A stretch of 64,000 bases of DNA, taken from the NCBI GenBank assembly GCA_040285745.1, contig JAUFOR010000004.1, positions 372,001 to 436,000 on the forward strand, written 5' to 3'. The DNA is from Barthelona sp. PCE. Lineage: Eukaryota > Metamonada: BaSk clade. A program made the translations under genes and the position numbers. The notes beneath the pieces were generated by a model. It was not told the DNA's origin. It searched no databases and saw nothing but the letters and a program-made list of their open reading frames with translations. Below, one piece after another: positions 36,303 through 44,885 of this stretch; the stretch's first letter is position 1; each line of letters starts with the position of its first letter.

Positions 36303-36995
36303 ATGACATGTGAGTTCATTCTTCAATCCTGTCCAAATTGCGATAATTTGTTAGACAATAGTAAGCTTTTGTGTTTCCCACTATTGGAGTGCATTTGTAG
36401 GAATTTGCAGGACGATACAGACTTTTTGCAATATGAGCACATGTGTGAGGAGCCGGAAATGATCCAGCACCGTATTAATTTGCGTGAACATTGGAAATCG
36501 AAGATTTCTGAGCTGCAAGCATTGGAACCAAACAAACCGCTCCCCATGAGCATTTCTGATGTGTGTGTACTTCTTAACCGCAGGATAACTGCAGGATCAG
36601 CAGATTTCTTACCGCCGGTATCTTTCTGCATGTGTTCTCTTCTTTCTGCAGCTCTTGAGCCATTCAACGCCCGTGGAATGACGAAGATCGCACGCTCAAT
36701 AACAAAACACAACCATAGAAATGGATTTCAGTTTTGGATAAATTTGAAAGGTCCTGTTGCTAAATATAATGAGGATTCAGAGTTATTTTTGCGTGAGTTC
36801 ATGCGCAATATCGTCTGGATCAACTGGCATTTCTTACCCCACGAGATTCTGTGTTTGGAATTGAGACAAACTCAAGGATATGGTATGAGGTGGGTTGTTG
36901 AAGATGATAAAGTTGTTTTCCGTGGTTGTCTTGAACCACCTCATTCGAACGGCCACGAAAGTGGGTGGAAAAACATTGTTAAGGGTGCTGAGTAA
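36303..36995 (+). CDS. Conserved eukaryotic protein of unknown function
   Basis: A 230-aa protein with paired Cys near its start (CEF...CPNC...CFPLLECIC) and a distinctive C-terminal block LRQTQGYGMRW...VVFRGCLEPPHSNGHESGW. From memory, that RGFLEP..E.GHE.GW type of ending occurs in an uncharacterised, widely conserved eukaryotic family; this is a weak recollection, not a search result. No signal peptide or membrane segment. A three-codon upstream ORF (ATGATTCGATGA) overlaps the chosen ATG at 36303. Confidence 0.6.
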   Translation: MTCEFILQSCPNCDNLLDNSKLLCFPLLECICRNLQDDTDFLQYEHMCEEPEMIQHRINLREHWKSKISELQALEPNKPLPMSISDVCVLLNRRITAGSADFLPPVSFCMCSLLSAALEPFNARGMTKIARSITKHNHRNGFQFWINLKGPVAKYNEDSELFLREFMRNIVWINWHFLPHEILCLELRQTQGYGMRWVVEDDKVVFRGCLEPPHSNGHESGWKNIVKGAE

Positions 36996-37150
36996 TGCCT
37001 GTTTTATCAATTTTTAATTTCTTTCCAATGCGATTTTGTTCTTTTTTTTGTTCTCCAAACGGCACACCCTTGGGAAACAGCCACAAAAAGCCGTCTCATT
37101 AGTAAACAACGATGTTATTTTTGCTTTTCTGTTTTTCTCCCTTTACTGTC

Positions 37151-37156
37151 TTCATT
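37151..37156 (+). promoter_or_regulatory. Initiator-like element TTCATT (PKA-R)
   Basis: TCATT with its A at 37154, 10 nt before the ATG, after a pyrimidine-rich run. Confidence 0.45.
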
Positions 37157-37163
37157 TTGACTA

Positions 37164-38384
37164 ATGCGCGAGCCAGTGCCCCAAGTCATCGAAGGTATTG
37201 ACGAATATTTTGTTACACACGGTATCAAGCAGCTTGTTCGCGAGCTTTTAAGCCAGCTCGCTTACAATCAGCCTGAGGACCCAATCGAGTTCATGCAGCA
37301 GTTCCTCTCCAATTACACTACCACGCAGGAGGTGAATTTGAACCCCAGCGCTCCCAAAGTATGATTTTTATTTTGGAACTCCAGAATTTCTCACATTTAG
37401 AACACTGATCCTCAACCAGACGATTTCATGGACGAGGACGACTACTTTTTGGATGATGAGGACGAGATTTTAGGTGAGGAACCACCTAAACCCGTTATGC
37501 GTTCTCGTAGAGGTGGTGTATCGTCAGCTCCTATTGACGTCACCGCACCTTTCACCTTCACCCCTATTAAGAAGCCACCAGAGATGATGGAACGTTTACG
37601 TGAAGCTGTTTTGCAAAACCCTCTTTTGTCTGAAGTCGAAGAAAAGGACAGAGAAATTGTAATCTCGGCAATGGATATCATATCCTACAAACCTACCGAA
37701 CACATTATCACACAAGGTGACGATGGTGATGAGTACTTTATTATGGATAGTGGTACTGTCGGTGTGTACATTCGTGGTCCCAACCAGCCCCGAGAGGAGC
37801 TGGGCAATGAGGTCATCGAGCTCCAGGCACCCCAGGCGTTTGGTGAGTTGGCGCTTATGTTCCAACAACCTCGTGCTGCTTCCATTGTCGCAAAGACCGA
37901 CGTTGTGTGTTGGTCTATCACCGGCGAGGTCTACCGCCGCATCATTATGATGGCTTCCATGCAGAAGCGTCAGAAGTTTAAGGACTTCCTCAGCCAGGTA
38001 CCTCTTTTCGATGATCTCATTGACTACGAGGTCTCCGCTCTCGCTGATGCTCTCATCAGCCTGAACGTCAAGAAGGGCGATGATATCGTCAAACAGGGCG
38101 ATTCAGGCGCTCATTTCTATATTATTGAGGAAGGTGAGTGCGTTGTTCATAAAACTACTGACGAGCATCCTGAAGGTATTGAAGTACTTCGTCTTGGAAA
38201 GAACGACTTCTTTGGAGAGCTCGCTCTCTTATATAACAAGCCTCGTGCTGCTACCGTTACCGCATTGACGGATTGTACCATCATTAAGTTAGAAAGAGCT
38301 GCTTTCGATCGTTTACTTGGTCCTGTGGACGAGTATCTATCCCGTAACAGGACTAAGTATCTGTACTATGTGGAGCAGAAATAA
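37164..38384 (+). CDS. cAMP-dependent protein kinase regulatory subunit
   Basis: Regulatory subunit of PKA, 392 aa from exons 37164-37358 and 37401-38384. Exon 1 encodes an RIIa dimerisation/docking domain (HGIKQLVRELLSQLAYNQPED...FMQQFL). Exon 2 carries an acidic linker and the pseudosubstrate SRRGGVSSA. With Gly at the P-site this is type-I-like and non-phosphorylatable. Two cyclic-nucleotide-binding domains follow, each with an intact phosphate cassette: FGELALMFQQPRAAS near 215 and FGELALLYNKPRAAT near 342. Both keep the Glu and Arg that contact cAMP. TTCATTTTGACTA precedes the ATG. Confidence 0.95.
37359..37400 (+). other. Spliceosomal intron, 42 nt (PKA-R)
   Basis: Begins GTATGA (an in-frame TGA) and ends TCTCACATTTAG. 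It sits after codon 65 (phase 0), between the docking domain and the linker. Joined protein reads PSAPK-NTDPQPDDFMDEDD. Confidence 0.92.
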
Positions 38385-38420
38385 ATAATTTTTTGTTTTT
38401 TTGTTTTTTACTTCTTTGCA

Positions 38421-40067
38421 ATGGATTTTGAATGCCAATTAAAATGTGTCGTTGTTAGCGAGTTCGACTTGGACATTGGGGCAACTATTAGATCAGTATA
38501 TCCATCGTGTGAAGATGTTGATGAATGTATTGCTGATTTAGCACTTCCTGATGGTGCACATAACCGTAAAATCGACTCCACATTCGGATTTCTATCCCGT
38601 CCAGAGTCACTATCACTTCCCAGTATTCCTGCATCAAGTAGTGAAGAATCCGCAACGAATGTATTTGAAGTGCGGGTTTCTAAATATTTGGAGGGTATAG
38701 ACTCGTGGAATAGCCTCTCTGGGGATGTTCTACAGTTACATGTACTGGAAGAAGAGAGACTCATGCACGCATATCAGCCAGGTATTGAGGAACCTCTTTT
38801 TTCAATTGAGTTACACCCTCTAATGACAACGGAGATCATTTCAGAGCGGTTTCTATCCTTGAACAGCAAGAACGGAGACATTATTGGGTTGAACTTTTCA
38901 AAAACCGTCTCTTTCATGCGATTTGTTGTTTTACTGCATTCAATGCTTGCAACGGGCGAAGGCGACCTGGTGTACTCCGTTTCGTACTCGTTCGAACACG
39001 ATGACCTACACCGTGGTGCGATTGTTAAGAGTTTGAGTTTGGTTGGCCATTTTCCCAAGTTTTTTAAGAGAGAGTTCATTGAAAAGACCCTTGAGACAAT
39101 CCTCGAGCAAACATTCTTGCTGAATATGGAGGCATCAGATGATGAGCAAATCTCAGATGAAGAATTAGCAAAAAAAACGTTTGACACAGTTTCTCAAATG
39201 GTAGACAAGGAGAGTAAGCACGACTTGGGCATGCAGTCGCTCTCTGTACTGTTTGAACATTTCGGAGAACCGCATTTGATTGCTACATTGGTCGAAATGG
39301 TTCTTACAAATAAGTCTATACTGTTTTTCAGCGAGGACAGCGCATCTCAGATATGCCAGTGTGTGATGGGTCTGATATACCTTTTGCGGCCGTTCTACGG
39401 TATCCTTGAGCAGAAAGCATTTCCCTGGGTGACAGTACAGACACCAGACTATATACTGGTGAGTGGCGCGATAGTCGGAACAACAAATCCATTGCTTGCA
39501 CTACGTAACAGACACTTTCAATGCGTTGCAAAGCTAGCAGAAGGCACAGTTGAGCTTGTATCAGAGACAGAGACAGTCAAAAGCTTGTTTCATCCGTTTT
39601 TTAAACTGTGGCAGAATGCAAGCGCTGAAGTAGTAGCAAGCGAGTTCCACTACTTCATGGATCATCACTTGTACATCGCTAGTACACTGCATCTTCCCAG
39701 ATACGCAGCTTTTGAGCTTCCTATTGTATCATTGATTCAGTCCCATCCTTTTTATCCGCAGTGGGTGGCATTCAAGTTTTATCAGCTCTTGCACTTCCCT
39801 TCTGTGCTGCTAGACACCGTGTTTGGATTGTATAGCGTCAGCGATCATGATGATCAGGGTTTACTTTCAGCACTGTTATGTTTGAAAGAGGGATTAGACG
39901 GAGGAGCATTTACCGCTTCAGAATTCTCAACATTCACTAACAATGACTTTATACCCAGACTTCATCCATATCTGTTCCATGTTAACGACGAGATTCACTC
40001 ATTGTTAAAAGAAATTCTGGCAGAGTATTTCAGTATACCGCAATTCTACAACCATACCAGAAGTTAA
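38421..40067 (+). CDS. DENN-domain protein, Afi1/DENND6/AVL9 type
   Basis: A 548-aa tripartite DENN protein, probably a Rab/Arf regulator in membrane traffic. It opens with VVVSEFDLDIGATIRSVYPS, the Afi1/DENND6-type start of the upstream DENN region. Then come DDLHRGAIVKSLSLVGHFP, the core FGEPHLIATLVEMVLTNKSILFFSE, VMGLIYLLRPFYG and the downstream half. I cannot separate DENND6, AVL9 and Afi1 by eye. The TAA stop overlaps the convergent gene's TAA by 3 bp within TTAA. Confidence 0.75.
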   Translation: MDFECQLKCVVVSEFDLDIGATIRSVYPSCEDVDECIADLALPDGAHNRKIDSTFGFLSRPESLSLPSIPASSSEESATNVFEVRVSKYLEGIDSWNSLSGDVLQLHVLEEERLMHAYQPGIEEPLFSIELHPLMTTEIISERFLSLNSKNGDIIGLNFSKTVSFMRFVVLLHSMLATGEGDLVYSVSYSFEHDDLHRGAIVKSLSLVGHFPKFFKREFIEKTLETILEQTFLLNMEASDDEQISDEELAKKTFDTVSQMVDKESKHDLGMQSLSVLFEHFGEPHLIATLVEMVLTNKSILFFSEDSASQICQCVMGLIYLLRPFYGILEQKAFPWVTVQTPDYILVSGAIVGTTNPLLALRNRHFQCVAKLAEGTVELVSETETVKSLFHPFFKLWQNASAEVVASEFHYFMDHHLYIASTLHLPRYAAFELPIVSLIQSHPFYPQWVAFKFYQLLHFPSVLLDTVFGLYSVSDHDDQGLLSALLCLKEGLDGGAFTASEFSTFTNNDFIPRLHPYLFHVNDEIHSLLKEILAEYFSIPQFYNHTRS

Positions 40068-41479
40068 GTATTTTTAACTGAAACTTCCACAGTACCGTCC
40101 TTGCTAGTGAATGCTAGCCACATTCCGTTGAGCAGTTGGTCAGGAATACGGAATTTGTTCATTCTGTACTTAAACATCATTTTTGTACCGTCAAGAGCCA
40201 TAGCTCTCAGATCTTGGAACGACTTAAACTCTCTAATGATCCCGTGGGCTGTTTGTGGAGAGAGATAGTCGAACTGGGTCAAAATGCGTGCTAAGTTTCG
40301 TTTTTCCTCATTGTTCTTGTCGAAAGGTTTTAAAAACTCCAAATAACGATGGTTGACAACTGTAGTCTCTATCTCATGCTGTTTTGGTGATCCTACTTCA
40401 ACTTTACCAGTGTTTTTTACCTCAAACCCAACTTTCACTTTGCAAATATACTCCTTGGCAGTCTCACAGAAGGTACTCAATAAAGACTTGAGCATACTCT
40501 TGCGCGATGGATGGTCCACGTATCCGAACCCAATGTTTATCTGCTGAGAAATAATGAGCTGGCGGTATTCTTCAGAAGTAGTGACTTGCTTACCTGTTCG
40601 GTGTGCTTCAATCGAGTTTGTCATAACATAAGTGAAGAGACCGTAAGTAACTATGGAGATTTTGCACTTCTTAGATGCCTTCTTAAGGGAGGAATCTATA
40701 TTTTTGAGAAACTTAAAACAGTGCTCTTTTTCAGGGATTATGATAATGTGAATATCTTTTTTGACTCCATTGACATGCTCAAAGAACTCTGGAAGTGGCG
40801 CATAGAGGATTAAGGTACCTCTAAAGTCATTAGCATTTTTAAAAACAAGTGAAAAGAACTGGTTGCCTGTTTCAAGCGTGGTTTCAACCTTTGACAATGC
40901 AGATGTGAGTGAAGCCAGGACAGCTGGTTCTGTCGAAGCAATTCTGATTGACAGCGCATCGAAATTGTTGAGGAAATTGGAGATTCGTTCATTCAGATCA
41001 GTTATGCTTCTTGGATATTTTTCAGGTGCTGCGGTAGATATGATGGGCGAAATATTGATGGGACTTACCTTCTCAGCAGGACTTTTATGAGAAGTAATGA
41101 CTCGTGGGGGACTGAACTGTGGCGGACTGTGTTGAGGAGGAGATAACGGATCTTTCCTGATTATATGATTAGCGTCATCACTCATGACACGTTGAACCTT
41201 GGGTAAAATGGGGGTCACAGGCACATTAACTTCAGCAACTGCAGCTGTGCGTTTCATCTTTCTTTTTGCACAAACAGGCTGATGCTGAACTGGCTTTTCA
41301 ACAACTTGCTGGGGAGCAACGACTCTTCTGTTGGACTGGCATGTCGGGCACTTAGTTAGAAGGTCGCAGAAGTAAAGATCTAAGCAAGCATCTGCACTAG
41401 TTTGCGGATTTGACTGAAAGAAGAGCTTCACACATTCGGGACATATATCTGGAACAATAGAGCACACAAGAGCAATCAT
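40064..41479 (-). CDS. Putative EME1-like nuclease partner with CUE-like start
   Basis: A 471-aa protein. The N-terminus IVPDICPECVKLFFQSNPQTS resembles a CUE/UBA helix bundle and overlaps two CPxC pairs (CPEC, CPTC) that could bind zinc. A Pro-rich linker follows. The C-terminal half has an ERCC4-like pattern: DIHIIIIPEKEHCFKFLKN, then SEEYRQLIISQQINIGFGY, then a helix-hairpin-helix-like FDYLSPQTAHGIIREFKSFQDL. No catalytic ERKxxxD is visible, so a non-catalytic EME1-type partner of MUS81 is the best guess. The assignment is weak. ATG at 41479 with CCCTTTCACGG upstream. Confidence 0.4.
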   Translation of the reverse strand: MIALVCSIVPDICPECVKLFFQSNPQTSADACLDLYFCDLLTKCPTCQSNRRVVAPQQVVEKPVQHQPVCAKRKMKRTAAVAEVNVPVTPILPKVQRVMSDDANHIIRKDPLSPPQHSPPQFSPPRVITSHKSPAEKVSPINISPIISTAAPEKYPRSITDLNERISNFLNNFDALSIRIASTEPAVLASLTSALSKVETTLETGNQFFSLVFKNANDFRGTLILYAPLPEFFEHVNGVKKDIHIIIIPEKEHCFKFLKNIDSSLKKASKKCKISIVTYGLFTYVMTNSIEAHRTGKQVTTSEEYRQLIISQQINIGFGYVDHPSRKSMLKSLLSTFCETAKEYICKVKVGFEVKNTGKVEVGSPKQHEIETTVVNHRYLEFLKPFDKNNEEKRNLARILTQFDYLSPQTAHGIIREFKSFQDLRAMALDGTKMMFKYRMNKFRIPDQLLNGMWLAFTSKDGTVEVSVKNT

Positions 41480-41630
41480 TTCAATGTATATCCGTGAAAG
41501 GGGAAGAATTTTAGAACAAGAATTTGTGTTTATTCTCAGGTCTTGAAATGTGGCTACATGGGTTAACTCACTCCCTCATAGCTTTTTACTGTTAGTATTG
41601 GAGAAACTGTCATTTTTGTTGTATTCAGTT

Positions 41631-42337
41631 TTATTGAACTCTTTGCTTCACAAAGTCAAAAAATAACTGCACTTCATTGGAATTCAGTCCACAACTAGCT
41701 TCATTGCAATACTGGGGTTGTCTCACAAGCTGCATTAGACAGCTATAGTAGATACGAACTGGGTTACCCCTGCTGAACAGATCTGGATGGTTTGATGCTA
41801 TATCGTACCCAGTCATCATTGCAAACGGGAGGGAGGATGGATTACTTAATAGATTGGCAAGAACTGCAAGGGCTTTTTCTGCATTTTGTTTTTTGAGTGT
41901 TGCGAAGGCACTAATGTCCATATTTTTGACTATTTGTTCCAGTTTAGGGTCATTGACATTCAACATACTGATGTGAGCTTCAGCAGTTAGTGGAGGTTGT
42001 TGTTGTGGCGGTATTTGATTTGGAATAGCATAGGAATGTGGTTGAACATTGTATTGGAGCACCGTTGAGACAGGATTTGTGTTTGGTAGATTGTATTCTA
42101 TTGGCTCATTTGATTTTCTTGTAGATTTCTGCATTTCAATTAATTCTCTTACCATACTCATGATTTCAGTTATGCCATCGTTGTATTTCATCTGCCAGTT
42201 ATAGCTAAAAGTAAGTAAAATGCGATATTTTATATTGTCCCATACTTTGTTTCTTGTATCTGAATTAGTCTCTTGTTTTGATCAACAAGCTGCTTAACTG
42301 TATCCTTAAGAGCTGCAATTTCGTTAGAGTTTTGCAT
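41631..42337 (-). CDS. Spliced hypothetical coiled-coil/Gln-rich protein, 221 aa
   Basis: Exons 42246-42337 and 41631-42204 join to 221 aa. Exon 1 encodes a leucine-zipper-like helix (IAALKDTVKQLVDQNKRLIQ) which continues into exon 2 (MSMVRELIEMQ). A Pro/Gln-rich linker (IPPQQQPP) and a helical C-terminal domain (FATLKKQNAEKALAVLANLL ... VQLFFDFVKQRV) follow. No family recognised. Without splicing the frame would lose the zipper, and the intron carries the genome's standard signals. A TTTTCATTTTTTC run precedes the ATG. Confidence 0.6.
42205..42245 (-). other. Spliceosomal intron, 41 nt
   Basis: Begins GTATGG and ends TTACTTACTTTTAG. It interrupts codon 31 (phase 2), and an in-frame TAA lies inside it. 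The splice restores an Asn codon and a continuous helix. Confidence 0.85.
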
Positions 42338-42489
42338 GATGGCGAAAAAATGAAAACAGGGTTTTCCCCTTAGTTCCATTTTACTTTAAATGATTGAAAT
42401 TTGCTATATATATGAGTCGTGGAGGAGAAGCAGCAAAATAGCTGATAGTACTTTGAGACTTTTGTGTTTTCCCTTATCAATCCGTTTTC

Positions 42490-43542
42490 ATGTTGCGGAT
42501 AGTAATTTTAATCTGCATAGGGGTTATTGCAGAATCCCTGGCGATTGTTTTCGAGCACAAAAAAAAGAAATCACGGATATTGAATGATTTTACATTCTTT
42601 GGGTTAATTATGCGTATTGCAGGATTAGTGTCGATGTTTTGGGGCATCAACGCGGGTATAGTCCTCATTTTCCAATGGTTTTTGCGCCAACCATTTACAT
42701 ATTTCAGTATTTTCGTTGCTGCCAACGTATCTCTTGCAAATAACTACACAACAATAATATTCATAGCATCATGCGTGAGCTTAGTGCTCTTTTCTATAGT
42801 TCTGACGCTGTTTCTAAAAACAGATGCGTTTGTCTTTGATTACCTTTTTACCACATATTACATACACTTTGTAGTAACTTTTATAATAGGTGATGAGTTC
42901 CCAGCAGAGTGGTACGTCCTTTACCTGCTTGGTTTTGTATTTTCATGGATATTTACCACGTTTTTAACGTTACAATTCATAACAATCGATCAAAAATCAG
43001 AATTCCAAAAAGAGCTCGATAGGACTATGCTTTATAGAACAACAATAGCCCCAGAGATTGAGGTCATATCGGAACCATTTGGGGTTGTTAGTGATGGAGT
43101 CAACGAAGAGAAAGTTGGAGAAGGAGCGTTGGTGATGAATGAAGAGCAAGTTGTCGTGGTCCAATCACCTATTGCTGACACGCCAATGCATTCCGACGAC
43201 GAACTATTGTCGAACGCGTTGAAAAAAATATTGCTGGAGGTTTCACCCATTGGTGTTGTGGATTTAAATTCAGATTATGAGAGCACTAATAATCTTGTCA
43301 AAGAAGATCTTTCAGATAGAGATGTATGCGACACAGTTACAGAGAGCATCATGATGACTGATTTAGAGGCTATTTCACCTGAATTCTTTACTCCAGCACC
43401 TGAAAATCTCAGTGGGAATGAAGCTGAAGATGAGCTAGAGAATTCTGGATCTTTGATTCAAGTGATAGACGAGGAAGGTGAGGGAATTGAAGACAATAGC
43501 GATTCGGTAGTAGAGATATTCTTAGATTCAGATTTTTTGTAA
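42490..43542 (+). CDS. Sys1-like Golgi membrane protein with acidic tail
   Basis: A 350-aa protein with about five hydrophobic segments in the first 170 residues. The last part, VFDYLFTTYYIHFVVTFIIG ... EFPAEWYVLYLLGFVF, follows the Sys1 pattern (a DFT.T.HF.H segment, an FP..W segment and a final helix). Sys1 recruits the Arf-like protein Arl3/ARFRP1 to the trans-Golgi. Unlike usual Sys1 (about 150-200 aa), it carries about 180 residues of acidic, Ser-rich tail (for example SPEFFTPAPENLSGNEAEDE). The start is ATG 42490 after CTTATCAATCC. Assignment moderate. Confidence 0.5.
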   Translation: MLRIVILICIGVIAESLAIVFEHKKKKSRILNDFTFFGLIMRIAGLVSMFWGINAGIVLIFQWFLRQPFTYFSIFVAANVSLANNYTTIIFIASCVSLVLFSIVLTLFLKTDAFVFDYLFTTYYIHFVVTFIIGDEFPAEWYVLYLLGFVFSWIFTTFLTLQFITIDQKSEFQKELDRTMLYRTTIAPEIEVISEPFGVVSDGVNEEKVGEGALVMNEEQVVVVQSPIADTPMHSDDELLSNALKKILLEVSPIGVVDLNSDYESTNNLVKEDLSDRDVCDTVTESIMMTDLEAISPEFFTPAPENLSGNEAEDELENSGSLIQVIDEEGEGIEDNSDSVVEIFLDSDFL

Positions 43543-43815
43543 ATATTTGGCGTTTTAGAGATATTATTGTGGCCACATGGAGCTTATACGCAGAATTGAT
43601 AGTTTTTCAGGTGTTAAAAAAGTTAACAATCGAATTTTTGTCAGAATAAAACTGTTTCTTGTATTGTGAGCGATTAACAGCTATTTTTTCTAGCAAGTAT
43701 GTATCAGCATTCATTTGCGTCGGTCTAATAGGCGCACACTGTGCTTAACAATTTGTTTCTGCATTTCTGTCTTCTTTCTGCACATTGCGCTTGTTACCAC
43801 ATTTTATTTTAAACT

Positions 43816-44874
43816 ATGAGTCGGTATTCGTTTCTTACTAGGCACTACGACGAGCGTGCTGCCCTCTATCGCCAGTATGTTTTGAATTTCTTCTTGGAAG
43901 ATAATTCTGTTGAATTATTCGATATGAAGTCAAAGAAGCTGTTCCTTCGTCGCACACAATACCCAAAGTTGCAACAAAATGCTTTGTTTATTGGAAACAG
44001 AGTGAATATTTATGGCAGACAGCTTGAAATCATGGACTTCGGTGATCAAGCCACAAGAAGGCTTTTCGCCACCACAGACTGTGGCGCTCTGATTGTTCTT
44101 CCCCATGCTTATCACAGTTTGCCCGAGTTAATTAATAGAATCGGACAACAACTACAAATGATTGACATTTTTTCATTTGAATGTAATGACGAGATTGTTA
44201 AAGAGCTTTTATCTGATCAGACCCCCCGTAACCTACAGACCCGTATGGAGGTATTCCGTGGGCATTGTCATTGTGTTGTTGTCAAGGGTACAAAATCTCA
44301 AGAAGTATTGGAATCGATAGCTTCTCATTTAATCGCTGATTTCGGCTTTGATTCCAGACACTACGGTTATCATGTTATCCCTCAGCTCCGTTTCGACGCT
44401 GATGTATCTTTTGTTAAGAAGGCACCAAGTGGTGTTAAGCATCGCAATTCTACTTGTGTTGTTATTAAACCCCACGCTTTCTTACAGAACTTCGCTGGCC
44501 CTATCATGAATGATTTAATGGGTAGTGCGTTCCGTATTACAGCTATTAGAACACTAGTATTGGAGCCCACTCACGCATATGAGTTTTTGGAGGTATACAG
44601 AAATGTTCTCCCCTATTATGAGGAGATCCATCAGGAACTCATTAACGGTCCTTGTATTGCAATGGAGGTGCAGCTCCCAGAGGGCACCAACCGCGATGTC
44701 GTTTCCACTATCAGACAGTTTGTCGGACCACGTGATAGTGAGATCGCCAAGAAGGTTGCTCCAGATTCTATTAGAGCCAAGTATGGTGTAGATCATGTAC
44801 TAAACGCCGTACACACAACTGATTTAGAGGAGGATGGCTTTACTGATATTGAGTATTTATTCAAAGTTTTGTAA
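43816..44874 (+). CDS. NME7: NME7-like nucleoside diphosphate kinase with DM10 domain
   Basis: A 352-aa flagellar/centrosomal protein (gamma-tubulin ring complex and axonemal doublet component in other eukaryotes). The N-terminal DM10 domain reads VELFDMKSKKLFLRRTQYP ... IGNRVNIYGRQLEIMDFGD. Two NDK domains follow. The first (about 90-205) is degenerate with no NxxHGSD motif. The second (about 213-350) ends with NAVHTTDLEEDGFTDIEYLF, keeping the active-site His. Domain order and length fit NME7 (human 376 aa). Confidence 0.92.
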   Translation: MSRYSFLTRHYDERAALYRQYVLNFFLEDNSVELFDMKSKKLFLRRTQYPKLQQNALFIGNRVNIYGRQLEIMDFGDQATRRLFATTDCGALIVLPHAYHSLPELINRIGQQLQMIDIFSFECNDEIVKELLSDQTPRNLQTRMEVFRGHCHCVVVKGTKSQEVLESIASHLIADFGFDSRHYGYHVIPQLRFDADVSFVKKAPSGVKHRNSTCVVIKPHAFLQNFAGPIMNDLMGSAFRITAIRTLVLEPTHAYEFLEVYRNVLPYYEEIHQELINGPCIAMEVQLPEGTNRDVVSTIRQFVGPRDSEIAKKVAPDSIRAKYGVDHVLNAVHTTDLEEDGFTDIEYLFKVL

Positions 44875-44885
44875 TGTGTAAATTT

